In this document: piece after piece, positions 1 to 8,347 of the stretch
Layout of the letters: every line of letters starts with the position of its first letter
Numbering within the stretch: position 1 is the stretch's first letter
From: Gammaproteobacteria bacterium
Lineage (GTDB): Bacteria > Pseudomonadota > Gammaproteobacteria > Steroidobacterales > Woeseiaceae
NCBI GenBank assembly: GCA_013151645.1
Contig: JAADHU010000079.1
Coordinates: 1-44,112 of the forward strand
DNA length: 44,112 nt
Reading direction: 5' to 3'
Position numbers and translations under genes: made by a program
The notes under the pieces: model-generated
The model's database searches: none
Told to the model about the DNA's origin: nothing
The model's input: only the letters and a program-made list of their open reading frames with translations

Positions 1-61
1 CAGGAGACGCTCCGACAGGCACTGCGATAGAAACCCGGCAGGAGCGTCTCCTGAGGCGCGA
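1..61. repeat. REP-like palindromic intergenic repeat, copy 1 (cut by window edge)
   Basis: Bases 1-13 (CAGGAGACGCTCC) are the exact reverse complement of bases 41-53, giving a 13-bp stem around a 27-base spacer. The 22 bases at 40-61 are identical to 33601-33622, inside a longer palindrome elsewhere in the window. The left arm probably continues upstream of base 1. It lies 3' of the MBL-fold gene on the minus strand. Recurrent short palindromes containing GGAGCG...GAGGCGCGA look like gammaproteobacterial REP/REPIN elements; no associated RAYT transposase is in view. Confidence 0.75.
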
Positions 62-87
62 CCACCACAGATTAACCCTGGCAGGAA

Positions 88-984
88 TTAATCAGAGGTG
101 ACCTGGTGCATGAGTGACTTCGCCAGTGAGCGTGTCATCGATTCGGCGGAGATAAAGACCCAGCTCCAGCCGTCGTCGTAATCGGCCAACGGATTCCTGG
201 CAACGATTTCGTCTTCCGAAAGGCCGGCGTTAACGAGTTTTTTGACGCGTGCATAGCTGTCGGCCAGCATGTTCCGTGCGAGTACCAGGTCGGCTTTCGT
301 CGCCAGCGCCCCGTGTCCCGGAATGATGATCGTGTCGTCATTCGCGATCGCAATAATCTTGTCCTGCGCGGCCAGGTATCCCTGAACACTGCCACCGGAG
401 TTAAAGTCGATGAACGGGAACAGTTTGTTGAAGAAGACGTCACCCGAATGAATGACATTGAGATCCGTAAAATGAATGACCGCATCGCCATCGGTATGTG
501 CGTTTTGTACGTGAAAGACGTGTGCGGTATGCCCGTTCAGATGAAATGTCGTTGTGTCCGAAAAAGTGATCTGCGGCAATGCCGCTGCTGCAACGGCTTC
601 ATCCCCCGTCAACTGCAGTAATCGTTTGCGAATATTGTCATGGGCAATAATAGTCGCGCCATGGGTATGCAGCGCGGCGTTGCTGCCTGTGTGATCGGCG
701 TGTACGTGCGTATTGATCAGAAAATCGACCGGTTCGCCACTAATGTCGGCGATGGCGGCCAGCAATGAGGCCGAGATGGTGGTCAGCCCGTCGTCGATCA
801 ATACTACGCCGTCCGGGCCGACCAGCAGGCCCATGTTGCCACCGGCAAATTGGCCGTCAGCCCCGTCCAGCATGTATAGCCCAGGCACAACTTCCGTGCT
901 TTGTACCGTGACTTCATCCTCTTGGGCGGGTAGCACACCTGATGCGACAGTTAATACCAAGCCTGCAAATAACCTGAATCTCAT
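88..984 (-). CDS. exported MBL-fold metallo-hydrolase
   Basis: Metallo-beta-lactamase-fold hydrolase, about 298 aa, with a Sec signal peptide (MRFRLFAGLVLTVASGVLPA), so likely periplasmic. Zinc ligands are visible as the NTHVHADHTGSN loop (HxHxDH), a later His in NAHTDGD, Asp in HSGDVFF and His in IIPGHGAL. This is the complete binuclear set of the superfamily. The ATG at 984 is chosen because GAGGAAA sits about 9 bases upstream; an upstream in-frame TTG at 999 overlaps that Shine-Dalgarno and is unlikely. It is transcribed away from the small gene at 1191. The substrate cannot be read from sequence: the superfamily includes beta-lactamases, lactonases and thioesterases, and nothing here argues for antibiotic resistance. 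Confident in fold, not in reaction. Confidence 0.85.
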   Translation of the reverse strand: MRFRLFAGLVLTVASGVLPAQEDEVTVQSTEVVPGLYMLDGADGQFAGGNMGLLVGPDGVVLIDDGLTTISASLLAAIADISGEPVDFLINTHVHADHTGSNAALHTHGATIIAHDNIRKRLLQLTGDEAVAAAALPQITFSDTTTFHLNGHTAHVFHVQNAHTDGDAVIHFTDLNVIHSGDVFFNKLFPFIDFNSGGSVQGYLAAQDKIIAIANDDTIIIPGHGALATKADLVLARNMLADSYARVKKLVNAGLSEDEIVARNPLADYDDGWSWVFISAESMTRSLAKSLMHQVTSD

Positions 985-1190
985 GACAAGTTTCCTCAAA
1001 ACGAAAAGCCCAACAGCCGAGCGCTCTGTTGTACATCACTGCGCGCCGGTTTGCCACGCGTTCGAGGCCCGACACAGGTCTCAATCTGGCTAAAAAAATG
1101 CGTGCCTGGGCCGGCATTGAGAGTCATATCACAGTCAAACGTTCAACTTGTGACCGAATATCTGGATTCGATACCGGTTATCGGAAAGCT

Positions 1191-1439
1191 ATGATGAACA
1201 TTCCCGACAATGTGCTGCAATTCCCGCTGAGCAGGCGGCGCGATCTGCGCACGTGTCCGCATTGCGGAACGCATAGCGATGTCTGGCAAATCGGCCGATT
1301 GTTGTGGGGCTATTGCGACGTGCACGAAGTTCGCTGGGTGGTTGCGGATTACCACGCCATCCCGCCGGAAGAACCTGATCGTAACCAGTTGCGCAGAGGC
1401 CTCGAATTTCTATCCACCTTTGTTGAAGTATCGCGCTAA
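1191..1439 (+). CDS. small putative zinc-binding protein (CxxC...CxxH)
   Basis: 82-aa cytoplasmic protein starting at ATG 1191 with GGAAAG just upstream; a second ATG at 1194 is possible. It has a CPHCG knuckle near residues 27-31, followed about 20 residues later by CDVHEVRW, giving four potential ligands (C, C, C, H) like a compact zinc ribbon. No signal peptide or membrane segment is seen. A longer reading from 1029 overlaps the divergent promoter region of the MBL gene and lacks a ribosome site. I do not recognise a named family. The ligand spacing suggests a structural zinc site and perhaps nucleic-acid or protein binding, which is inference. Confidence 0.65.
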   Translation: MMNIPDNVLQFPLSRRRDLRTCPHCGTHSDVWQIGRLLWGYCDVHEVRWVVADYHAIPPEEPDRNQLRRGLEFLSTFVEVSR

Positions 1440-1499
1440 GCACTTCGCGTTCATGCTATAAATCGCTACCTGGGTGCTAACTACCGGGTAGATTTTCTC

Positions 1500-3389
1500 T
1501 TGCGTCGATCAATATTCCTGTTGCCACTATTCCTGACCTTGTTTGCCTGTGGCGGAGGTGGTGGAACGAACACTACGGTCGCGCCACCGCCGCCACCCAG
1601 TTCTACCGTCACGCCGATTTACACCGTGCAGGGATCGGGTAATACCAGCTCCCTGGAAGGCCAGTTAGTTACTGTCGTGGGTATCGTCAGCGGAGATTTC
1701 CAGGATGACGACGCCGACACGCAAAACGATCTCGGTGGATTCTTCCTGCAGGAGGAGGTATCGGACAACGACGTACAAACGTCTGACGGAATATTTGTCT
1801 ACGATGGAGGCATTGCGAGCGTTGATGTACGGGTGGGGGACAGGGTCAATGTCACGGGAACCGTGGAGGAACGCTTCGGTGAAACGCAGATCAGTGCGAC
1901 GATGATCGAGACAAGCGGCGTTGGCACTGTTGTCGCTATTGACCTGTTGTTGCCGCTGGCCAATACGACCATCAACAGCGTCGGCCAGGTGATCGCGGAT
2001 TTAGAGCGCTTTGAGGGCATGCTGGTCACGTTGCCACAGGAACTGACCGTGACGGACTTGTTTGATCTGGGGCGATTTGGTGAGCTGTCGCTCTCCGTTG
2101 ACGGACGCTTACAGCAATTTACGAACTCGAACCTGCCGGATGTAGCTGGCCAGGCCGCACATCAGCGAACGCATGCGCTGCGACGTATCGTTCTGGATGA
2201 CGGTTCGTCGCGGCAGAATATTTCGCCGGCTCGTTATCTGCGCCCGGATGCCGGGAACTTGCCGGAATTTCCCATCCGCCTGGGGGATCTGACGGCCGGA
2301 GTTAGCGGTGTCATTCGATACAGTCGCGGCAGCGGAGCGTCTGGTACCCAAGCGTATCGCCTGGAGCCTGTGGCGGAGCCGGAATTCAGGTCCGTCAACG
2401 TTCGGCCTGAGCCACCGGCCGTGGGTGGGAATGTGAGAGTAATGAGTTTCAACGCGCTCAACTATTTTACAACGATCGACAGTGGGCAGAATATTTGCGG
2501 GCCGGGCGGAAATTCGGGATGCCGGGGTGCCGACTCGATCGCAGAATTCGATCGTCAGCGCGAGAAGACGATCAATGCCATCCTGATGGCTGATATACAT
2601 ATTGTCGGTTTGATGGAAATTGAAAACAATCCGGTCGCATCTTTGCAGAGCATTATTGACGGGCTCAATACCGCGAGCGGGACGAGCAATTGGTCATTCA
2701 TCGACACAGGAATCATCGGTACCGACACGATTCGTGTCGGACTTGTCTACGATACGTCGGTTGTGACGCCGGTCGGGCAATTTGCGCTTCTGGATTCGAC
2801 GATCGATCCGCGTTTCCTGGATTCAAGGAATCGAAAGACACTCGCGCAGACGTTTTCGGCGACAGCTAATCGCGGGCGTGTGACGATCGCAGTCAATCAT
2901 CTGAAATCCAAAGGCTCAAACTGCAACTCGCTCGGGGATCCGGACCTTGGTGACGGACAGGGAAACTGCAACATCACGCGCACCAACGCGGCGGCTGCAC
3001 TCGCGGACTGGCTGGCAACAGATCCTACGGCGAGTGGCGATACCGATATTCTGATCATCGGCGATATGAACGCCTATCCTCGCGAGGATCCGGTGCGCAC
3101 GATTGTTGCCGCTGGCTACGAGAACGTTCTCGAGGCGTTGGCTGGAACGAACGCCTATACGTTCGTTTTTCGCGGTGAGTCAGGGGTGCTCGATCACGCA
3201 TTCGCATCCGCGTCACTCCTGCCGCAAATTTCCGCCGTCAGTGAATGGCATATTAACGCCGATGAACCACCGGTCCTCGACTACAACCTCGATTTCGGCC
3301 GCGACGATACGCTGTTCGATCCAACGAATCCGTTTCGTGCCTCAGACCACGACCCGGTCGTGATAGGGTTAAATCTGACAGCGGACTAG
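1500..3389 (+). CDS. ExeM/NucH-like extracellular endonuclease lipoprotein
   Basis: 629-aa predicted lipoprotein. The signal peptide MRRSIFLLPLFLTLFAC ends in a lipobox with Cys17, followed by a Gly-rich and Pro-rich linker. Residues about 35-290 resemble the OB-fold module found at the N terminus of ExeM/NucH nucleases. The C-terminal half is an endonuclease/exonuclease/phosphatase domain: RVMSFNALNYF, LMEIENN (metal Glu), NHLKSKGSNC, IIGDMNAYPREDP and a final SDHDPVVIGL with the catalytic Asp-His. Expected activity is metal-dependent cleavage of extracellular DNA for nutrient scavenging. The start is TTG at 1500, needed to keep the signal peptide, with a weak GGGTAG upstream. The next gene begins 14 bases later, so it probably heads the 1500-9373 run. 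Confidence 0.87.
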   Translation: MRRSIFLLPLFLTLFACGGGGGTNTTVAPPPPPSSTVTPIYTVQGSGNTSSLEGQLVTVVGIVSGDFQDDDADTQNDLGGFFLQEEVSDNDVQTSDGIFVYDGGIASVDVRVGDRVNVTGTVEERFGETQISATMIETSGVGTVVAIDLLLPLANTTINSVGQVIADLERFEGMLVTLPQELTVTDLFDLGRFGELSLSVDGRLQQFTNSNLPDVAGQAAHQRTHALRRIVLDDGSSRQNISPARYLRPDAGNLPEFPIRLGDLTAGVSGVIRYSRGSGASGTQAYRLEPVAEPEFRSVNVRPEPPAVGGNVRVMSFNALNYFTTIDSGQNICGPGGNSGCRGADSIAEFDRQREKTINAILMADIHIVGLMEIENNPVASLQSIIDGLNTASGTSNWSFIDTGIIGTDTIRVGLVYDTSVVTPVGQFALLDSTIDPRFLDSRNRKTLAQTFSATANRGRVTIAVNHLKSKGSNCNSLGDPDLGDGQGNCNITRTNAAAALADWLATDPTASGDTDILIIGDMNAYPREDPVRTIVAAGYENVLEALAGTNAYTFVFRGESGVLDHAFASASLLPQISAVSEWHINADEPPVLDYNLDFGRDDTLFDPTNPFRASDHDPVVIGLNLTAD

Positions 3390-3403
3390 GCGGATCGCGC
3401 AGG

Positions 3404-4426
3404 ATGAATGGCGAAGCGGACCTCGACAAAGATCGGACGGATTTGAGCGGCCAGCTCGGTAAGTCGGTACCCATCATTGACGTTGGCGATCTTGCTGCCG
3501 ATACCGGCGTGGGCGGTGATCGGTCGACGAGTGAGATCGCGGCGGCCGCCGCTGAATGGGGTTTTTTCCAGATCGTTAACCATGGCATTTCCGAGACTCT
3601 CGTTAACAAGGTCCGTGAGCAGGCGGAAGCATTTTTCGCATTGCCCATGGCATCGAAAGAAGCCGTCCTTAGAACTCGTGATAACCCCTGGGGCTACTAC
3701 AACAACGAGCTAACCAAGAACCGGCGAGATAAGAAGGAAGTTTTCGACTACACGTCGGGCGGTCCTGACTCGATTTACAAAGCACGCAATCGCTGGCCAG
3801 AGTTCGATCCACAGTTCAGAAACGTCATGGAAGACTATCGTGATGCCTGCGTTCGGTTGTCGTTGCGGTTGCTGGAGGCATTCTGCCGTGGCCTGGGACT
3901 GCCAGCGGATTTCCTCAATACGAATTTTCACCCTTCGCACACCGGATTCATTCGATTGAACTACTATCCAGTAAAAGATCCGTTGCGCGATCGGGCGGAC
4001 ATCACCCACATAGACGAGGCCGGTCTCGGTGTACATCATCATACAGACGCCGGCGCGCTGACCGTCCTGTTGCAGGACGATGTCGGCGGCTTGCAGGTGC
4101 ACAAGGACGGGTGTTGGCACGATGTGCCGCCGGTGCGAAATGCATTGGTTATCAATACCGGCGACATGATGCAGGTGTGGTCGAACGACGTCTATCACGC
4201 GGCGATTCACCGCGTTCTCGCGATGGATAAAAAGGACCGCTTCAGTATTCCGTTTTTCTACAATCCCGCCGCCAGTACCGTTGTGCAGCCCCTGTCCACG
4301 GTCGTTAGCAGGCAAAAGCCGGCGCTTTACCGGAGCATCGACTGGTCAGATTATCGTGGCAGGCGGACCGATGGCGATTATGCTGATTACGGTGCGGAAG
4401 TTCAGATTTCACAGTATCGAATATAG
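3404..4426 (+). CDS. isopenicillin N synthase family 2OG-Fe(II) oxygenase
   Basis: 340-aa cytoplasmic non-heme iron oxygenase. The N-terminal DIOX_N part contains VPIIDVGDL and WGFFQIVNHGI. The iron facial triad is His213-x-Asp215 (HHTDAG) with His269 (IHRVL). Arg279-x-Ser281 (RFS) is the 2-oxoglutarate carboxylate clamp. Length is normal for the family. It lies between an exported nuclease (14-base gap) and a D-aminoacylase (6-base gap), so it is almost certainly cotranscribed with both. Despite the family name there is no ACV synthetase or other beta-lactam gene nearby, so penicillin biosynthesis is not implied. A hydroxylase acting on an amino acid or other small catabolic substrate is more likely (inference). 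Confidence 0.87.
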   Translation: MNGEADLDKDRTDLSGQLGKSVPIIDVGDLAADTGVGGDRSTSEIAAAAAEWGFFQIVNHGISETLVNKVREQAEAFFALPMASKEAVLRTRDNPWGYYNNELTKNRRDKKEVFDYTSGGPDSIYKARNRWPEFDPQFRNVMEDYRDACVRLSLRLLEAFCRGLGLPADFLNTNFHPSHTGFIRLNYYPVKDPLRDRADITHIDEAGLGVHHHTDAGALTVLLQDDVGGLQVHKDGCWHDVPPVRNALVINTGDMMQVWSNDVYHAAIHRVLAMDKKDRFSIPFFYNPAASTVVQPLSTVVSRQKPALYRSIDWSDYRGRRTDGDYADYGAEVQISQYRI

Positions 4427-4432
4427 GAAGTC

Positions 4433-5992
4433 ATGATGGTGTCAAAAAACAGGATTCTGATTGGTATGGTTTTTGCGGTAGCCCTTGGTGGATGCGCGAA
4501 AGCGCCGCCACCCTTCCTGGCAGAGTACGCATCCATCGACCTTCTAATCGAAAACGGCCAGGTCCTCGACGGATCAGGTACTGCGGCGCAATCCGCGGAT
4601 GTCGTTGTGGTTGGCGACAAGATCGTATTCGTGGGTGACGCACAATTCACGGATGGCGATCTCGATAGCCGGATAAGGGTACGCATCGATGCAAAGGGTC
4701 GCACCGTTGCGCCGGGGTTTATCGATCTCCATTCGCACGGCGACCCGTTTGAAACACCGGCGTTCGAAAATTTCCTGGCAATGGGTGTTACCACGATCTC
4801 TCTCGGCCAGGATGGTGACAGTCCGGAGGTGGCCGATCTGGCGGACTGGCTGGAAGAGGTTGGTCGTAACGGAATCGGCACCAATCTCGCCATGTTCGTC
4901 GGTCATGGCACGCTGCGCACGCTGTCTGGAATCGGACGTACACCGGTTCCTGCGACGGAGGATCTGCAGCGTATGCAGGAGATGCTCGATACGTCGCTCA
5001 AGGTTACGTTCGGTATGACTACGGGTCTTGAATACAATCCCGGACTCAATGCGCAACGGGAAGAGCTTGAGACGCTGGCGAAGATCGTCGGGCGGAATGA
5101 CCGCTTGATCATGAGTCACATGCGCAACGAAGATGACGACCAGCTTGAAAACTCGATTGCCGAGTTACTGGATCAGGGCCGCTTTGCCCGGGTGCACATT
5201 TCCCACCTGAAGTCCGTGTTCGGCAAAGGATCAGAGCGAGCCGAGGAAATCCTGGGAATACTCGCCAATGCGCGGGAGTCGGGAATTCAGGTAACGGCTG
5301 AAATGTATCCCTACAATGCAAGCTATACCGGTATCGGTATCGTCTTCCCGGTTTGGGCGAAAACAGTCGAGCAATTCGACGTTGCCAAGGTGGAGCGGCG
5401 TGATGAGCTTGCCGAGTTCCTGCGAAATCGCGTTAATCGACGTAACGGGCCCGAAGCGACTTTGCTCGGTACGGATCCTTACACCGGCAAGACGCTGGCG
5501 GATCTTGCACACGAGCTTGAAATGCCCTTCGAAGATGTCCTGATCGATGTCATTGGCCCGGCCGGGGCATCGGCTGCGTATTTCGTGATGAACGAGCAAT
5601 TGCAGGCCACCATCCTGACTGACCCCAATGTAGGCATTTGTTCGGACGGAAGGCCGACGGGATTTCATCCTCGCGGACACGGGACGTTCGCGAGGATCAT
5701 TGAGCGATATGTGATGGAAGAGAAAAAACTGCGGCTACCGGAAGCGGTGCGCAAGATGACCTCATTCGCAGCCGGCGTGCTCGGCATCACCGACCGAGGC
5801 ACCGTGAAGCCCGGCATGATTGCCGACCTGATCATTTTCGATCCCGCACGGGTTCACGAAACCGCAACCTACCCCGATCCACTGCAACTCGCCATCGGTT
5901 TTGACGTAGTGATTGTGAACGGAAAAATCGCTCGCGCGGACGGTGAGCAGGCGGACGAATTGTTCGGCCGTGTTCTGCAGCCCGCCCCCTGA
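4433..5992 (+). CDS. N-acyl-D-amino-acid deacylase family lipoprotein (amidohydrolase)
   Basis: 519-aa amidohydrolase-superfamily enzyme of the D-aminoacylase type, which removes the acyl group from N-acyl-D-amino acids. An N-terminal lipobox (VALGGC, Cys21) predicts a membrane-anchored periplasmic lipoprotein, unlike cytosolic D-aminoacylases. Motifs in order: GFIDLHSHGDP with metal His100 and His102, MTTGLEYNPG, SHMRNEDD, HISHLKSVFG, EMYPYNASYTG and the late metal Asp in CSDGRPTG, followed by the HPRGHGTFARI loop. AGGAAG at 4425-4430 overlaps the upstream stop codon; its spacing suits ATG 4436 slightly better than ATG 4433. The neighbouring M23-fold gene and symporter suggest use of D-amino-acid or peptidoglycan-derived material. 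Confidence 0.88.
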   Translation: MMVSKNRILIGMVFAVALGGCAKAPPPFLAEYASIDLLIENGQVLDGSGTAAQSADVVVVGDKIVFVGDAQFTDGDLDSRIRVRIDAKGRTVAPGFIDLHSHGDPFETPAFENFLAMGVTTISLGQDGDSPEVADLADWLEEVGRNGIGTNLAMFVGHGTLRTLSGIGRTPVPATEDLQRMQEMLDTSLKVTFGMTTGLEYNPGLNAQREELETLAKIVGRNDRLIMSHMRNEDDDQLENSIAELLDQGRFARVHISHLKSVFGKGSERAEEILGILANARESGIQVTAEMYPYNASYTGIGIVFPVWAKTVEQFDVAKVERRDELAEFLRNRVNRRNGPEATLLGTDPYTGKTLADLAHELEMPFEDVLIDVIGPAGASAAYFVMNEQLQATILTDPNVGICSDGRPTGFHPRGHGTFARIIERYVMEEKKLRLPEAVRKMTSFAAGVLGITDRGTVKPGMIADLIIFDPARVHETATYPDPLQLAIGFDVVIVNGKIARADGEQADELFGRVLQPAP

Positions 5993-6014
5993 GTCGCGGT
6001 TTCCTGGTTTGGAA

Positions 6015-6764
6015 ATGCGTAGGCCAGTAGGTCCCGATGAACTTGCTGCGATCGCCGAGCATCTTGATTCGGATCGTTTGCAGCCCGGTTCGATGATGCA
6101 GATCGATGAGCGAGCCATTGTTCTGGACCTCGGGATCGGCAGCACAGCGCTTGGGGAGTCGTTGTCGAATATTTCGGTCGAGCGTCTTGCCCGGCTTGTC
6201 GATCAGGCGATGGCCACTGCAGGGACTGAATTCGCTTTCGGGCGCTGGGGTGAGGCACGAGAACTCTATAGCAGCGATTTGTTTGACAATGACTCGCCCG
6301 ACACTACCGAACCGCGGGTCGTGCACATGGGTATTGACGTCTTTTGCAAAGCGGAGACGGTCGTCTGCACACCGCTCGCCGGGCGTGTCCATATCAAGGC
6401 CAACAATACGGCCGAGCTGGACTATGGGCCAATGTTGATTCTCGAGCATGCGACCGCGACCGGTGAGTCGTTCTATTCCCTGTACGGCCACCTGAGTCTT
6501 AGCGGCATCGCGCATCTGGAGGAGGGTCAGAATGTACAAATCGGAGAGCCGATTGCGACCATCGGTCGTCCGCCGGAGAACGGGAACTGGCCACCGCATC
6601 TGCATTTCCAATTGATTCTGGACTTACTTGGGCGAGGCGCGGATTTTCCCGGCGTTGCCATGCGTAGCCAACAGGAAACATGGCTCGCGTTGTCGCCACT
6701 GCCCGCCATGTTTTTCCCGCAATTCGATCGGCATAAACTCGACGGACGCGGTCACACAACGTGA
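6015..6764 (+). CDS. M23-fold (LytM-like) protein without export signal
   Basis: About 249 aa. The C-terminal half is an M23/peptidase family domain: HMGIDVFCKAETVV (the H-x3-D motif), a turn PLAGRV, LYGHLS and PPHLHFQL (HxH). The zinc ligands H, D and H are therefore all present. The first 100 residues are not a signal peptide or coiled coil but a cytosolic-looking domain (VLDLGIGS...FAFGRWGEAREL). This resembles the M23-containing module fused to class III aminotransferases in AGXT2-like fusion proteins, here standing alone. The start is ATG 6015, with TTTGGAA upstream; an earlier GTG inside the preceding gene is less likely. It is 22 bases after the D-aminoacylase and 19 before the symporter. 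A metabolic or regulatory role is possible instead of wall hydrolysis. Confidence 0.75.
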   Translation: MRRPVGPDELAAIAEHLDSDRLQPGSMMQIDERAIVLDLGIGSTALGESLSNISVERLARLVDQAMATAGTEFAFGRWGEARELYSSDLFDNDSPDTTEPRVVHMGIDVFCKAETVVCTPLAGRVHIKANNTAELDYGPMLILEHATATGESFYSLYGHLSLSGIAHLEEGQNVQIGEPIATIGRPPENGNWPPHLHFQLILDLLGRGADFPGVAMRSQQETWLALSPLPAMFFPQFDRHKLDGRGHTT

Positions 6765-6783
6765 CTGCCTGAGCGCCTGATTC

Positions 6784-8265
6784 GTGGAAACGTCGTTGCA
6801 TTTTCTGGACTTCATTGCGATGGCCCTCTATTTCGCGGTTCTCATCTGGATCGGCGTCAGTGTCGCGCGGTCGGGACGGGGTGAAGGAGAGAGCGAGTCA
6901 TTTCTTGCAGCCGATCGCAATATGAATCTCGTGCAGACGACTTGCAGCACCGCCGCAACGGATCTCGGCGGTGGATTCAGTATCGCCATGGGTGGTCTGG
7001 GTTTCACGCTCGGAATTTCAGGTTCGTGGCTTATCGCGATTTCGGGCATCAGTATCGTCATGGTCTCTTTCCTGATGGTGCCAAGGGTCAAGAGCTGGTC
7101 TGATCGCGTTAAAGGTTTGACCACCGGAGATATGTTCGAGGCACGTTTTGATCGTCGCACCGGAACCGTTGCAGCCGTTGTGATAGGTCTTGCCTGGTTT
7201 ACGTTTGTCGGTGGTCAAATCATTGCCGGCGGCAAGCTTTTGCAGGTGACACTGGGAATGAATTTGACGGTCGCAGTGGCGCTGTCGGGTGCCGTCATAC
7301 TCGCGTATACCGCCATGGGCGGGTTGAAAGCGGTTATTTATACGGACGTGTTCCAGATGTTCGTGTTAATGATCGGTATCGTTTTCATTGCCGTGCCAAT
7401 TGGCCTGATCGAGGTTGGCGGCTGGAACGGAATTGTGGAACACTTCAGCGCTTCGGCAGACACGGCCAGCCTCGTCGACTGGGGTGCTGTTGGCTGGAAA
7501 CAGGCGCTCGGCTGGTTCTTTGCCATTTTCCCGGTGTGGTTTATTTCGATCGCCGCCATGCAGCGCATCGTGGCTGCACGTGATGTGAAAACGGCTCGAC
7601 GAGCCTTCTTTCTGACCGGTATTCCGATCGAGTGGCCACTCTTCGCGATCGGCAGTACCCTGATTGGCCTTATTGCCCGGATGCTGCTCCCGGAGATCGA
7701 AGACGCTGAATTCGCGACGCCAATGATTCTCATGAAGCTGCTGCCGGCGGGTATCACTGGAATTGTAATTGCGGCGTACATTGCGGCCGTCATGTCGACC
7801 GCAGACTCATGCCTGATCGGGCCGGTCGCCATTTTCACCAATGATATCTACCATAAATACCTGCGTCCCGACGCTGACGAAAAGTCACTGGTTAGAGTCG
7901 CGCGTATCGCCACCATCGTGCTCGGCGTTCTGGCTATCGGTATTGCCTACCTGGTGCCCAACGTTCTGAAGCTGATTCTTTATGCCTATACATTCGGTGC
8001 GGCCGGAATCTTTTTCCCCGTGCTTGGCCTGCTGTTCTGGCGTCGGACGACCGCGACTGGCGCATTCTGGAGCATGCTCTGCGGAGGTACGTCTGCGGTT
8101 GTCTGGGCGATGCTCGGCGAGCCGCTGGGTTTCGCGGCGTCGTACACGGGATGGACAATCGGGCTGCCGGTCTTGATCATCGTGTCGCTATTGACCGATC
8201 ACAGCCCGGAAGAGGACGTTGAAGTTTTCGCAGCGATTAAAGTAAAACGCGGTGGCACCTCGTGA
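6784..8265 (+). CDS. sodium:solute symporter (SSF family)
   Basis: 493-aa inner-membrane transporter with about 13 hydrophobic segments, the usual SSF length. Recognisable family stretches are the unwound first helices (GGGFSIAMGGLGF), GGLKAVIYTDVFQMF and the sodium-site helix AAVMSTADSCLIG, where Ser/Thr coordinate Na2. The start is GTG at 6784, the first codon that includes the whole first helix. It follows the D-aminoacylase and M23-fold genes with short gaps, so its solute may be the product of those enzymes, such as an amino acid, peptide or sugar acid. Specificity cannot be read from the sequence. Confidence 0.9.
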   Translation: METSLHFLDFIAMALYFAVLIWIGVSVARSGRGEGESESFLAADRNMNLVQTTCSTAATDLGGGFSIAMGGLGFTLGISGSWLIAISGISIVMVSFLMVPRVKSWSDRVKGLTTGDMFEARFDRRTGTVAAVVIGLAWFTFVGGQIIAGGKLLQVTLGMNLTVAVALSGAVILAYTAMGGLKAVIYTDVFQMFVLMIGIVFIAVPIGLIEVGGWNGIVEHFSASADTASLVDWGAVGWKQALGWFFAIFPVWFISIAAMQRIVAARDVKTARRAFFLTGIPIEWPLFAIGSTLIGLIARMLLPEIEDAEFATPMILMKLLPAGITGIVIAAYIAAVMSTADSCLIGPVAIFTNDIYHKYLRPDADEKSLVRVARIATIVLGVLAIGIAYLVPNVLKLILYAYTFGAAGIFFPVLGLLFWRRTTATGAFWSMLCGGTSAVVWAMLGEPLGFAASYTGWTIGLPVLIIVSLLTDHSPEEDVEVFAAIKVKRGGTS

Positions 8266-8347
8266 GATACCTGGTTGGTACAAATATATTTGCAGCCTTG
8301 CCGCTTAGACCGGACAATGCGCGGCACAGCCATTTCGGAGTTCGAGG

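Noticed and set aside
88-984. MBL-fold protein as a beta-lactamase
   Set aside because: The HxHxDH motif and signal peptide are shared by many lactonases and thioesterases; nothing specific to a beta-lactamase subclass could be confirmed by eye.
3404-4426. Isopenicillin-N-synthase-like gene as a sign of beta-lactam biosynthesis
   Set aside because: The family name covers many 2OG oxygenases; no ACV synthetase, epimerase or expandase is nearby and the context is catabolic.
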